Below are positions 7,246 through 14,074 of a stretch of 14,074 nt of DNA, one piece after another. The notes beneath the pieces were generated by a model. The model saw only the letters and a list, made by a program, of their open reading frames with translations, ran no database searches and was not told the origin of the DNA. This DNA is from JALONO01 sp038209965 (lineage in GTDB: Bacteria > Bacteroidota > Bacteroidia > Cytophagales > Thermoflexibacteraceae): positions 1 through 14,074 of the forward strand of contig JBBQXF010000122.1 of the NCBI GenBank assembly GCA_038209965.1. The letters run 5' to 3'. Numbering within the stretch: the first letter of the stretch is position 1; each line of letters starts with the position of its first letter. Position numbers and translations under genes: made by a program.

Positions 7246-8496
7246 ATGACTTCTCCCGTTCCCCACGATCCTTACAGCGCGCTTCGGGTGGGCGAGTTTC
7301 GTTTATTTTTGGCCATGCGCTTGAGCATGACTTTGGCCATCCAGATCCAATCGGTGGTGGTGGGCTGGCAAGTATATCAGCTCACGCAAGATCCCCTCTC
7401 GCTGGGTTTGGTGGGGCTAGTGGAAGCTGTGCCCTCCATCGGGGTCACGCTCTTTGCCGGGCACTTGGCCGATGTCTATAATCGGCGCACCATCATTTTG
7501 ACCACCATTACCGTATTTTTGTTCAGTTCGTTGGCCTTGGCCGCCACTTCGCTCGAGAGCTATCACGTGCTCACCGGCCAGTGGGCTGTGCCCAAGCTCG
7601 TCCCCATTTATGCGGCCATTTTTGTCACTGGTTTGGCCCGGGGATTTTTGGCCCCCACCAATTTTGCCTTCATGTCCCAGTTGATCGATAAATCCCGGTT
7701 TGCCAACGCCGTCACTTGGAACAGCACCATTTGGCAAGTGGGCATGGTCGGTGGCCCGGCGGCCGCTGGCCTGATCTACGGTGGCTTTGGCTTGCAATCG
7801 GCCTATGGAGTGCAGTGCAGTTTGGTCGTCTTGGCTCTTCTGGCGGGGCTGAACATTGCGGCCAAGCCCGTTTCGCCAGTGCCGGCCGGCGAGCATATCT
7901 GGTTCCGGTTGGCCGAAGGGCTGCGCTTTGTTTTTGGCCACCAAATCATTTTGGCCACCATTTCGCTCGATTTGTTCGCGGTTTTGTTTGGTGGGGCCAC
8001 AGCACTCTTGCCCATTTTTGCTTCTGATATCCTCAAAACTGGCCCCGAAGGATTGGGGCTGCTGCGCTCGGCCCCGGCCGTTGGTTCGGTGCTGATGATG
8101 ATCTGGCTGGCCTACCACCCGATCCAGCGCCGCACCGGGCAAGTGCTGCTCTGGGCCGTGGCCGGTTTTGGGGCAGCCACCGTGGGTTTTGCCCTTTCCA
8201 CCCACCTCTGGCTCTCCCTGTTCCTGTTGGCGCTCACGGGCCTGTTCGACAGCGTGAGCGTGGTGCTGCGTTCCACCCTGCTCCAGACCCTCACCCCCGA
8301 CCAGATGAAAGGCCGCGTATCGGCCGTGAACGGGATTTTCGTCAGCTCCTCCAATGAAATCGGGGCTTTTGAATCTGGGGCCACGGCCCGGCTGCTGGGT
8401 CTGGTTCCCTCGGTTGTGTTTGGCGGGTGCATGTCGCTGTTGGTGGTCAGCATCACGGCGTGGCGGGCCAAAAAACTCCGGGGATTGGATACTTAG
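7246..8496 (+). CDS. MFS transporter, EntS/MFS_3-like exporter
   Basis: A 416-residue integral membrane protein of the major facilitator superfamily, 12-helix size. After a short soluble N-terminus it shows the first helices and the loop 2-3 signature AGHLADVYNRRT at about 71-82 (family pattern G-x-x-a-D-r-x-g-R-R). A second-half signature TPDQMKGRVSAVNG occurs before the last two helices, where the MFS_3/EntS-like group has its P-x-x-x-R-G-R-v-x-a motif. This group includes enterobactin exporters and macrolide efflux pumps; the substrate here is unknown. The start at 7246 (MTSPVPHDPYSALR) fits the family N-terminus; 7219 is an in-frame alternative adding nine residues. Frames from 7045 would overlap the Uma2 gene and read through the tandem repeat, so I reject them. 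No separate promoter is obvious, so read-through from the Uma2 gene is possible. Confidence 0.9.
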   Translation: MTSPVPHDPYSALRVGEFRLFLAMRLSMTLAIQIQSVVVGWQVYQLTQDPLSLGLVGLVEAVPSIGVTLFAGHLADVYNRRTIILTTITVFLFSSLALAATSLESYHVLTGQWAVPKLVPIYAAIFVTGLARGFLAPTNFAFMSQLIDKSRFANAVTWNSTIWQVGMVGGPAAAGLIYGGFGLQSAYGVQCSLVVLALLAGLNIAAKPVSPVPAGEHIWFRLAEGLRFVFGHQIILATISLDLFAVLFGGATALLPIFASDILKTGPEGLGLLRSAPAVGSVLMMIWLAYHPIQRRTGQVLLWAVAGFGAATVGFALSTHLWLSLFLLALTGLFDSVSVVLRSTLLQTLTPDQMKGRVSAVNGIFVSSSNEIGAFESGATARLLGLVPSVVFGGCMSLLVVSITAWRAKKLRGLDT

Positions 8497-8572
8497 GGCC
8501 ATTTTTTACCCATTAATTTCCCAAAATTGCTTTTTGGCCCTGACAAGCCTTTGGGCGGGGGATCAGATCAGG

Positions 8573-8645
8573 GACGGGGAATTTGAAAACTGGGGAGTTG
8601 CCCCGCAAAAAACAATGTGGACGATCTTGAGCCAAAGTCGATCCG
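8573..8645. repeat. Left copy of a diverged intergenic repeat
   Basis: This stretch shares blocks with 10019-10092: ACGGGGAATTT followed by GAAAA, then GGGGA-TT--CC, and a hairpin-like GATC...GCCAAAG...GATC at 8623-8643. It lies between the convergent MFS and ATPase genes (8497-8734), a gap that otherwise holds only AT-rich DNA and no gene that I can support. Confidence 0.5.
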
Positions 8646-8734
8646 AACGCTAACGAAACCGGCAAAATTGAAAACCTAGTGTCCTCCTGAGTGTTCAATT
8701 ATTTTATATCAATTTTTTAAACAACACAACAATT

Positions 8735-9898
8735 TTACAGAGGGATTTCGTGGAGGTTTTTCCAACTCAACAATTGTGCAGCACTTCGTTTCTGCACTTC
8801 ATCACCGCCGTAAACCAAATAGCTTTCGGTGGGCAATGCGCCCGATAAGGCCTGAAAATACTTTAAACCATCAAAAAAATGGTTGCCAATGGTTCGGCTC
8901 GATTTGATCTCGATGGACAAAAGCTGGCCGCCTTGCTCGATCAAAAGATCAATTTCATGAGTGCCCGAAACGTTCCAAAAGTAGTTTTTGGCGGGCAAAT
9001 TTTGGTTGATTTGATTTTTAAGGACTTCGTTAATGATAAAGTTTTCAAACAATGCCCCTTTCGCAAAATGACGGTTGAGGTCTTCCACGCCGCGAAGATT
9101 GAGCAATGCGCAGGCCAACCCGGTGTCGTAGAAATATAGCTTCGGAGTTTTGACGATGCGTTTGTTGAAATTCTTGTGATAAGGACGGAGTGTATAAACG
9201 ATAAAACTAGTTTCTAATACGCTGATCCATTTGCTGACAGTTTTATAAGAAATACCAATCAAATCACCGATTTCTGAAAAATTAACCAGTTGACCGATGC
9301 GGCCCGCTAAAATTTCAAGAAATTGGCGAAAAGCTCCCAAATCGCCAACATTCAAAATCTGCCGGACATCACGCTCTACATACGTCCTAAGATAGTCTTG
9401 CAGCCAATTTGATGGGTTGAGATCCCAATCATAAATACGGGGATAAAAGCCCTTGATGATATAGTCTTCGTAGCTTGGCATCGCAAATTTGGTCTGACGA
9501 ATTTCATCCACCGAAAACGGCAACAAGTTGAAAATAGCCACCCGGCCAGCCAAACTTTGGGCGGTGCTGCCCATGAGCCAAAGGTTTTGGGAACCCGAAA
9601 TGATGTACTGCCCCGCTATTTTTTCCCGGTCGGTAATCACTTGAATGTAGGAAAGCAAGTCGGGGGCATACTGCACTTCATCAACGATGGCTCTTTTACC
9701 AGCATTTAGCAGAAAACCTTTGGGGTCGGACAGGGCAAATTTCCGCAGCTCAATGTCTTCCAAATTGAGATACGCATGATCAGGAAAAAGCTGCTGAATC
9801 AGCGTGGATTTGCCGCTTTGCCGGGGGCCCATTACAGCTATAACCGGCATCTTTTCCGCCGCAAGGCTGATTTTTGAACCTAATATTCTGGTTATCAT
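8735..9898 (-). CDS. AAA+ ATPase with C-terminal DUF4143 domain
   Basis: A 387-residue member of the AAA_14/DUF4143 ATPase family, widespread in Bacteroidota, with no settled function. Walker A is GPRQSGKST at 24-32, Walker B is AIVDEVQ at 70-76, and the sensor-like SGSQN is at 101-105. A winged-helix-like region follows at about 204-240. The C-terminal DUF4143 part has KLYFYDTG at 263-270, then a nuclease-like arrangement of Glu285, HEID at 314-317 with Asp317, and IEIKSS at 329-334 (Glu330, Lys332), resembling a PD-(D/E)XK site. The start at 9898 is preferred over 9961 because the -7 box and palindrome lie between them. The gene is AT-richer than its neighbours: 23 G/C of 60 bases at 9181-9240 against 42 of 60 at 8041-8100. 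This suggests acquisition by transfer, perhaps as a single-gene cassette. Confidence 0.92.
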   Translation of the reverse strand: MITRILGSKISLAAEKMPVIAVMGPRQSGKSTLIQQLFPDHAYLNLEDIELRKFALSDPKGFLLNAGKRAIVDEVQYAPDLLSYIQVITDREKIAGQYIISGSQNLWLMGSTAQSLAGRVAIFNLLPFSVDEIRQTKFAMPSYEDYIIKGFYPRIYDWDLNPSNWLQDYLRTYVERDVRQILNVGDLGAFRQFLEILAGRIGQLVNFSEIGDLIGISYKTVSKWISVLETSFIVYTLRPYHKNFNKRIVKTPKLYFYDTGLACALLNLRGVEDLNRHFAKGALFENFIINEVLKNQINQNLPAKNYFWNVSGTHEIDLLIEQGGQLLSIEIKSSRTIGNHFFDGLKYFQALSGALPTESYLVYGGDEVQKRSAAQLLSWKNLHEIPL

Positions 9899-9901
9899 TA
9901 C

Positions 9902-9936
9902 TTTGCAAATTAGAAATTGAACTTCTAATTTGCAAA
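9902..9936. promoter_or_regulatory. Perfect 14-bp inverted repeat over the ATPase promoter (candidate operator)
   Basis: Arms TTTGCAAATTAGAA (9902-9915) and its exact reverse complement (9923-9936) flank a 7-base spacer. Each arm also contains the self-palindrome TTTGCAAA. The right arm overlaps the -7 box at 9933-9940, and the left arm ends a few bases before the ATG at 9898. It could bind a regulator, possibly the ATPase itself through its winged-helix region, or fold as an RNA hairpin hiding the start. Confidence 0.7.
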
Positions 9937-9940
9937 TATA
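9933..9940 (-). promoter_or_regulatory. -7 box for the DUF4143 ATPase gene
   Basis: TATATTTG on the minus strand matches TAnnTTTG exactly. Transcription would start within the inverted repeat, and translation at 9898, so the longer frame from 9961 is not needed. Confidence 0.5.
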
Positions 9941-10018
9941 AGACAAGTTGGCTCTGTTCATACTTCTTACCTTCCTTTCAAATCAAAAAGGAAACTTAAT
10001 GCTTGCCCAAATAAAATC

Positions 10019-10092
10019 ACGGGGAATTTTGAAAAAAGGGGAATTACCTTGCCAAATTTGCCCAGAACTATGATCCGGGCCAAAGCCGGATC
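10019..10092. repeat. Right copy of a diverged intergenic repeat
   Basis: It matches the left copy in ACGGGGAATTT, GAAAA and GGGGA blocks and in a terminal hairpin. Here the hairpin is GATCCGG (10072-10078), loop GCCAAAG, and CCGGATC (10086-10092), a perfect 7-bp stem. The copies lie in the same orientation on either side of the ATPase gene, and this one abuts the truncated acetyltransferase. Confidence 0.5.
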
Positions 10093-10116
10093 TAGATTGC
10101 CGGGCACGCTGGGCAA

Positions 10117-10416
10117 ATGGTGGGCAGCATCACCCTAGCCACCCGCCCACCCACCGAGGCCCAATTGCGGTGGTTCATCCCGGATCCTGCCTGCCGGGGC
10201 ATTGGGCTGGGGCGCCAGCTCATAGACGCAGCCCTAGAATTCTGCCGCGAAAAGTGCTTCCAGCGCGTATTCCTCTACACCATCATCGAACTGTTGCCCG
10301 CCGGCCACTTGTACCAGTCGGCGGGCTTAGGGCTGGCTGGTAGATTGCACAGGGAATGGGGCCGGCCAGCGGAAGAAGTGTGCTATGAACGAGGGCTGGT
10401 GAAACTCGACACTTAA
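10117..10416 (+). pseudogene. Truncated GNAT acetyltransferase (C-terminal part only)
   Basis: The 99-codon frame holds only the second half of a GNAT domain. GQMVGSITLA (reading from 10111) matches the strand that normally follows the N-terminal third, PACRGIGLGRQL at about 23-34 is the acetyl-CoA-binding motif A, and HLYQSAGLGLAG near residue 66 is the late YxxxGF-like motif. It most resembles the C-terminal half of MarR-GNAT fusion proteins or of their stand-alone relatives. The upstream in-frame codons reach a TAG at 10093, exactly at the end of the right repeat copy, with no plausible N-terminal half before it. I read this as a remnant cut at the repeat boundary rather than a working enzyme. 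A short active protein starting at 10117 is possible but would lack the front of the fold. Confidence 0.6.
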
Positions 10417-10474
10417 CCCTAAACGTTCCGCAACCATTTGATTAAAAAATATCCATTTTGCCAAATCTATAACT

Positions 10475-10491
10475 CCCAAAATCATTTTGGG
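10475..10491. other. Palindrome at the -33 region of the DUF1800 gene
   Basis: CCCAAAAT-C-ATTTTGGG is an exact 8-bp inverted repeat around one base. It overlaps the candidate -33 TTG at 10487-10489, so it could be an operator. Confidence 0.4.
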
Positions 10492-10517
10492 CGAGATCTG
10501 GACCCATTAAACCTTTG
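10485..10517 (+). promoter_or_regulatory. Candidate promoter of the DUF1800-DUF1501 operon
   Basis: A TTTTG ending at 10489 is followed after 20 bases by AACCTTTG (10510-10517), one mismatch from TAnnTTTG. This is the Bacteroidota spacing, and the site precedes the ATG at 10558 by 40 bases. Confidence 0.4.
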
Positions 10518-10557
10518 TGCTCTTGGCGTGTCTCACCTCCAGAAAACGTCAAAAAAC

Positions 10558-11970
10558 ATGACTGCCGAAGCACGCAAGATCCAACACCTGTACCACCGGG
10601 CCGGGTTTGGGCCAGAAATAGCCAATTTTGCTGATCAGAAAAAACCATTGGCCGATCACCGTCGCCGGCTCTTTGCCGATAGCCAAGCCAAGCCCGAACG
10701 CCTCAGCGTGGTGAGCGAGAATGACCTCAGGGCGGCCGCCGTCCTGAAGATGGCCGCCCTCGGCGATGAAGAGGACAAGAAGGAGATGGTCAAGGACATC
10801 GTGCGCCGGGGCCGCGAGCTAAACCTCCTCTGGCTGGATCAAATGGCTGGCACCAAAGCCGTATTGCGCGAAAAAATGACCCTTTTTTGGCATGGCCACT
10901 TTGCTTGCCGGGTGCTCAATGCCTTCTTTGTCCAAAACCAGAACAATACGCTCCGGTCGTTGGCCTTGGGCAAATTTGGTGATTTGCTGATGGCGGTGTC
11001 CAAAGATGCGGCCATGCTCAACTTTTTGAACAATAAACAAAACAAAAAAAATAGTCCCAACGAAAACTTTGCCCGTGAGGTCATGGAATTGTTCACGCTG
11101 GGGCGCGGCCACTACACCGAGCGCGATGTGAAAGAAGCCGCCCGGGCCTTTACGGGCTGGAACTTTGACCAAGAAGGCCAGTTTGTATTCCGCCGATTTC
11201 AACACGACGCGGGCGAAAAAACCTTCCGGGGCAAGACGGGCAATTTCACTGGTGAGGACGTACTGCAGATGATCCTCAACGACCGCCAAACGGCCCGCTT
11301 TATTACCCGTAAAATCTATCGCTACTTTGTCAATGAACAGGTGGATGAAGCGCTGGTGGAAGAATTGAGCAAAAGTTTTTATGAATCTGAGTATGACATC
11401 GGCCAATTGCTGGCGACCGTTTTTGCCGCCGACTGGTTCTATGACCCCAAAAACATGGGCTGCCAGATCAAAGCCCCAGTGACTTATCTGACCGGGCTGC
11501 GGCGGCAATTTGGGGCCACCCTGACCGACAAAGAACCGCTGTTGTTTGCCCAAAAACTACTCGGGCAGGTAGTGTTTTATCCGCCCAACGTTGCGGGGTG
11601 GCCCGGGGGCAAAAGCTGGATCGATAGCTCCACCATCGTGACGCGCACCCTGCTCCCGTCGGTACTGTTCCGCGATGCCGACCTGCCCATGGAGGCCAAG
11701 GACGACGGCGATGTGAACACCGAGTTTCTGGCTAGGAGCAATTTTAAGTTGATGAAGGCCAGTGCCAATTGGGCCGGGTTTGTCACCGCTTTTGGGGGCA
11801 AACCCGAAACCGAAACGGCCGCCGCCCTTGCCCATTTCCTGTTGCAGTGCGACTTGTCCAGCACCAATGCCCGGCTAGTGCTGCAAAACGCCGACCGGAC
11901 TTCCAACGAGGCCCTCATCCGCAGCTTGGCGATCAACATTGCCAGCTTGCCCGAATACCAATTGTGCTAA
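10558..11970 (+). CDS. DUF1800 family protein
   Basis: A 470-residue protein with the DUF1800 domain over nearly its whole length. Family landmarks in order: HLYHRAGFGP at 10-19, MTLFWHGHFAC at 107-117, NFAREVMELFTLGRGHYTE at 170-188, the AFTGWNF segment at 197-203, QHDAGEKTFRG at 215-225, and PPNVAGWPGGKSWI at 342-355. The function of the family is not known; it is nearly always next to a DUF1501 gene, as here, where that gene follows after 39 bases on the same strand. No signal peptide is visible at the chosen start. A longer frame begins at a TTG at 10438, but the added residues look unstructured, and the candidate promoter lies inside that extension, so I prefer the ATG at 10558. The C-terminus (SLPEYQLC) is the usual ending of the family. 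Confidence 0.93.
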   Translation: MTAEARKIQHLYHRAGFGPEIANFADQKKPLADHRRRLFADSQAKPERLSVVSENDLRAAAVLKMAALGDEEDKKEMVKDIVRRGRELNLLWLDQMAGTKAVLREKMTLFWHGHFACRVLNAFFVQNQNNTLRSLALGKFGDLLMAVSKDAAMLNFLNNKQNKKNSPNENFAREVMELFTLGRGHYTERDVKEAARAFTGWNFDQEGQFVFRRFQHDAGEKTFRGKTGNFTGEDVLQMILNDRQTARFITRKIYRYFVNEQVDEALVEELSKSFYESEYDIGQLLATVFAADWFYDPKNMGCQIKAPVTYLTGLRRQFGATLTDKEPLLFAQKLLGQVVFYPPNVAGWPGGKSWIDSSTIVTRTLLPSVLFRDADLPMEAKDDGDVNTEFLARSNFKLMKASANWAGFVTAFGGKPETETAAALAHFLLQCDLSSTNARLVLQNADRTSNEALIRSLAINIASLPEYQLC

Positions 11971-12009
11971 ACCTGATTTTCACCCATTCACCCTCAACGA
12001 CCCCTGCCC

Positions 12010-13206
12010 ATGATTTCGCGCCGGTCTTTTTTGCAACAATCTTCCCTCGCTGTGGCCGGTTCCTTGCTGGTGCCAGCTTTCCTCAAATCGCTGGAAGCCC
12101 AAGCCCTCGCCCCCGACGATAAGATTTTGGTCATTATCCAACTGTCGGGCGGCAACGATGGACTAAACACCGTGATCCCCTTTGCCGACGATCTGTATTA
12201 CAAAGCTCGCCCCGGACTGGCCGTGGAGCCGGCCAAAGTGCTGCGCCTCAACGACCACCAGGGCCTGCACCCGGCGATGGAGCAACTCCAGTCGCTCTAC
12301 AAAGATGGGTTGATGACTGTGTTCAACAGCGTGGGGTACCCCAACCCCGACCGCTCCCATTTTCGGAGCATGGACATCTGGCAAACGGCCAGCAATGCCG
12401 ACGAATACAAGACCACCGGCTGGCTGGGCCGCTACTTGGATGCGTCCTGCACCCGCCAATGTCAACCTCATGAGGCCATTGAGGTGGACGACACCTTGAG
12501 CTTGGCCCTCAAAGGCGAACTGGTCAAGGGAATAGCCCTGCAAGATCCCAAAAAACTGTACGCCAATGTCCACAGCCCCATTTTTGAGAAAGTTGCCCAA
12601 GCCAAGCCCACCGAAGCCGCCCACGAAAACGTGGCCTATCTGTACAAGACCATTGCCGAAACCAGTTCGTCGGCCGATTACATCTACGAAAAATCCAAGA
12701 TCCAAGCCTCCAAGGCCGCGTACCCGGCCAGCCAGTTGGCCAAACGGCTCAAAACCGTTGCGAGCTTGATCAACTCCGGGGTGGCCTCGCGGGTATATTA
12801 CGTGTCCATGTCGGGCTTCGACACCCACGTTCGACAAGAAGCCCAGCAATCCCGGCTGCTGAAAGAGTATGCCGATGGGGTGGCAGCTTTCGTGCGCGAT
12901 CTGCAACAGCAAAAGCGGATGGACCAAGTGATGATCCTCACTTTTTCGGAATTTGGCCGCCGGGTGGGCCAAAACGCCAGCAACGGCACCGATCACGGTA
13001 CGGCCAACAATTTGCTGGTGATTAATGGCAAACTGCGCAAGCCGGGATTTTTCAACGCTGCCCCCAACTTGGCTGATCTGGACGACGGGGATCTCAAATT
13101 CCAGTTGGATTTCCGCAATCTCTATGCGACATTGCTGCGCAAGTGGCTCCAAGCCGATCCCGGCACTGTCCTGGGCCGCAACTTCGATCTGGTGGATTTT
13201 GTGTAG
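12010..13206 (+). CDS. DUF1501 family protein with twin-arginine signal
   Basis: A 398-residue DUF1501 protein, related to the sulfatase/alkaline-phosphatase-like fold. The N-terminus SRRSFLQQSSLAVAG (3-17) is a classical Tat signal with Arg4-Arg5 and a hydrophobic stretch, so the folded protein is exported. Landmarks: QLSGGNDGLNT at 44-54, PNPDRSHFRSMDIW at 111-124, GFDTH at 269-273, FSEFGRRVGQNAS at 312-324 and GTDHGTANN at 326-334; the Asp and His residues in these segments are those expected at the metal site of the fold. Activity and substrate of DUF1501 proteins are not established. It is the second gene of a pair with DUF1800, and the two are likely partners in the cell envelope. The ATG at 12010 is fixed by the Tat motif. 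Transcription probably ends at the hairpin at 13398. Confidence 0.94.
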   Translation: MISRRSFLQQSSLAVAGSLLVPAFLKSLEAQALAPDDKILVIIQLSGGNDGLNTVIPFADDLYYKARPGLAVEPAKVLRLNDHQGLHPAMEQLQSLYKDGLMTVFNSVGYPNPDRSHFRSMDIWQTASNADEYKTTGWLGRYLDASCTRQCQPHEAIEVDDTLSLALKGELVKGIALQDPKKLYANVHSPIFEKVAQAKPTEAAHENVAYLYKTIAETSSSADYIYEKSKIQASKAAYPASQLAKRLKTVASLINSGVASRVYYVSMSGFDTHVRQEAQQSRLLKEYADGVAAFVRDLQQQKRMDQVMILTFSEFGRRVGQNASNGTDHGTANNLLVINGKLRKPGFFNAAPNLADLDDGDLKFQLDFRNLYATLLRKWLQADPGTVLGRNFDLVDFV

Positions 13207-13397
13207 GCAGATTGGGCAGCCCGCCACAACTGGCCAGTCACTGGGCGGCAAAAGCGGCAACTTCCATTTTTCAGCCCACTGGCAAATGGAACCACAAAAC
13301 CCCCAGATTTGAGCCTATTTTGTGGTCAGCAAGTGGGTGGAGGTGACATTTACCTCGCGCACTGGCTTCAGGCAGAATAAATAAATGATCCGTTTGC

Positions 13398-13442
13398 CCG
13401 AGGTCTTTTTCCGAGTTTCTTGGGAAAAGACCTCGGCTTTTT
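13398..13442 (+). terminator. Rho-independent terminator
   Basis: CCGAGGTCTTTT (13398-13409) pairs perfectly with AAAAGACCTCGG (13425-13436) around a 15-base loop, followed by CTTTTT at 13437-13442. It lies about 190 bases past the DUF1501 stop. The short frames crossing it on both strands simply translate the hairpin. I see no supportable gene between 13207 and 13646. Confidence 0.85.
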
Positions 13443-13646
13443 GCCAAACCGAGAACCATTTTACCGCGATCGTTGACTGCGAACAAAACTCCTTTCGCGG
13501 CATCCACAAATGCGCAACCCGTTTTAGCCAATCTCCGAAATATTTCAAAACCAAGAAAGTTTTGTATCATTTTTGACAATGGAGAAAGTGGTGTCCTGCC
13601 GTGCTTGTGGCTTTGGCCATCCACTTACCAAAACTACGTTGTCAAT

Positions 13647-14074
13647 ATGAAGCTATTTTTCCTTGCGGTCGGTCTTGCCCTCATTGCGCCGGTACTTTTG
13701 CGCGCCCAAAGTGCTTATGTGCCCGCCAACTCAGATTATTTCCACTTGGTGGAACGCTACGAGATCAAGCGCGGGAAATTTTCGGAGGGCCTGCACTTAT
13801 CTTCGCGCCCACTGGCCCGCAAAGGGGTGGCCAATCTGGCCGACTCGGTGTTGGCTTCGGGAAGGGCACTTTCCCCGGTGGATCGGTTCAATATTTTTTA
13901 CCTCCTCAACGACAATTCGGAGTGGGCCGACACCACCGACAACCGCAGCCGCCGGCCGATCTTCAAGACTTTTTATCAAACCAAGACCGATCTTTTTCGG
14001 GTCAGTACCAAGGATTTCGACTTGCACGTCAGTCCAGTGCTGCACCTCACGGCCGGCAATAGCAATGAGGATCG
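13647..14074 (+). CDS. Exported, possibly Wzi-like outer-membrane protein (C-terminus beyond window)
   Basis: The frame opens at the ATG at 13647 and stays open to the window end, giving about 142 residues. It starts with a clear signal peptide (MKLFFLAVGLALIAPVLLRAQS) and then AYVPANSDYFHLVERYEIKR, a segment that I associate with a Bacteroidota group of large outer-membrane proteins, some of them annotated as capsule-assembly Wzi-like beta-barrels. The FDLHVSPVLHLTAGN segment near residues 123-137 resembles the first barrel strands. The identification is from memory of the family style, not from a unique motif, so the function stays tentative. The rest of the protein, which would show the barrel, is outside the window. 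No strong -7 box precedes the start; the region 13443-13646 holds no other supported gene. Confidence 0.68.
   Translation, partial: MKLFFLAVGLALIAPVLLRAQSAYVPANSDYFHLVERYEIKRGKFSEGLHLSSRPLARKGVANLADSVLASGRALSPVDRFNIFYLLNDNSEWADTTDNRSRRPIFKTFYQTKTDLFRVSTKDFDLHVSPVLHLTAGNSNED

Noticed and set aside
7417..8502. 361-codon minus-strand frame
   Set aside because: It is the antisense shadow of the MFS transporter; Gln/Gly/His-rich composition typical of reverse reading of GC-rich genes.
8465..8540. 10-bp inverted repeat (GGGCCAAAAA / TTTTTGGCCC) at the end of the MFS gene as a terminator
   Set aside because: The loop would be 56 bases and no U-tract follows the stem, so the support is too weak.
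8513..8698. 61-codon minus-strand frame in the MFS-ATPase gap
   Set aside because: It lies over the left copy of the intergenic repeat, has no promoter box and no recognisable features.
9899..9961. Upstream start for the DUF4143 ATPase at 9961
   Set aside because: The 21 added residues would be translated from the promoter and inverted repeat and do not resemble the family N-terminus.
10819..11553. 244-codon minus-strand frame
   Set aside because: Antisense to the DUF1800 gene; no recognisable domain.
12163..13260. 365-codon minus-strand frame
   Set aside because: It is the antisense shadow of the DUF1501 gene, which has clear family motifs and a Tat signal.
13271..13624. Overlapping 117- and 79-codon minus-strand frames downstream of the DUF1501 gene
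   Set aside because: They read through a perfect terminator hairpin, lack a promoter box and show no domain; more likely noncoding.

Overview
The window looks like a chromosomal segment of a Bacteroidota bacterium, probably a GC-rich Cytophagales- or Saprospirales-like lineage. The evidence is a fused SecDF protein of about 1010 residues, several start-proximal TAnnTTTG boxes (the Bacteroidota -7 element) without clear Shine-Dalgarno sequences, and a gene set common in that phylum (exported YdjC/ChbG-like protein, DUF1080, DUF1800 + DUF1501, Uma2). The lineage below phylum is a guess. Most coding DNA is GC-rich; the gene at 8735-9898 is clearly AT-richer.

Left part (1-4500, all minus strand): the N-terminal 251 codons of an unidentified, histidine-rich polytopic membrane protein that runs off the window's left edge; a strong terminator hairpin; the secDF translocase gene; and a small exported protein of unknown function. 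A 32-bp near-palindrome lies upstream of the small gene. Next (4779-6427, minus) is a two-gene, ATGA-coupled unit for two predicted exported carbohydrate-active proteins: a YdjC/ChbG-like deacetylase followed by a DUF1080 (3-keto-disaccharide hydrolase family) protein.

Middle part: a divergent Uma2-family (PD-(D/E)XK) gene and an MFS efflux-type transporter on the plus strand, with a degenerate 12-bp tandem repeat between them. Facing them is an AT-rich AAA+/DUF4143 ATPase gene (minus). Its start region carries a perfect 14-bp inverted repeat over the -7 box, and the gene lies between two diverged copies of a short repeat. Next to the right-hand copy is a GNAT acetyltransferase that lacks its N-terminal half. 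This is the most accessory-like part of the window.

Right part (10558-13206, plus): a DUF1800-DUF1501 gene pair, the second with a twin-arginine signal, then about 440 bases without a convincing gene but with a strong terminator. At the right edge is the start of a secreted or outer-membrane protein, possibly a Wzi-like beta-barrel, cut by the window end.

I found no rRNA, tRNA, CRISPR array, transposase or phage gene. I see no clear new multi-gene system. The best leads are the ATPase cassette with its palindromic promoter and flanking repeats, and the His-rich membrane protein.
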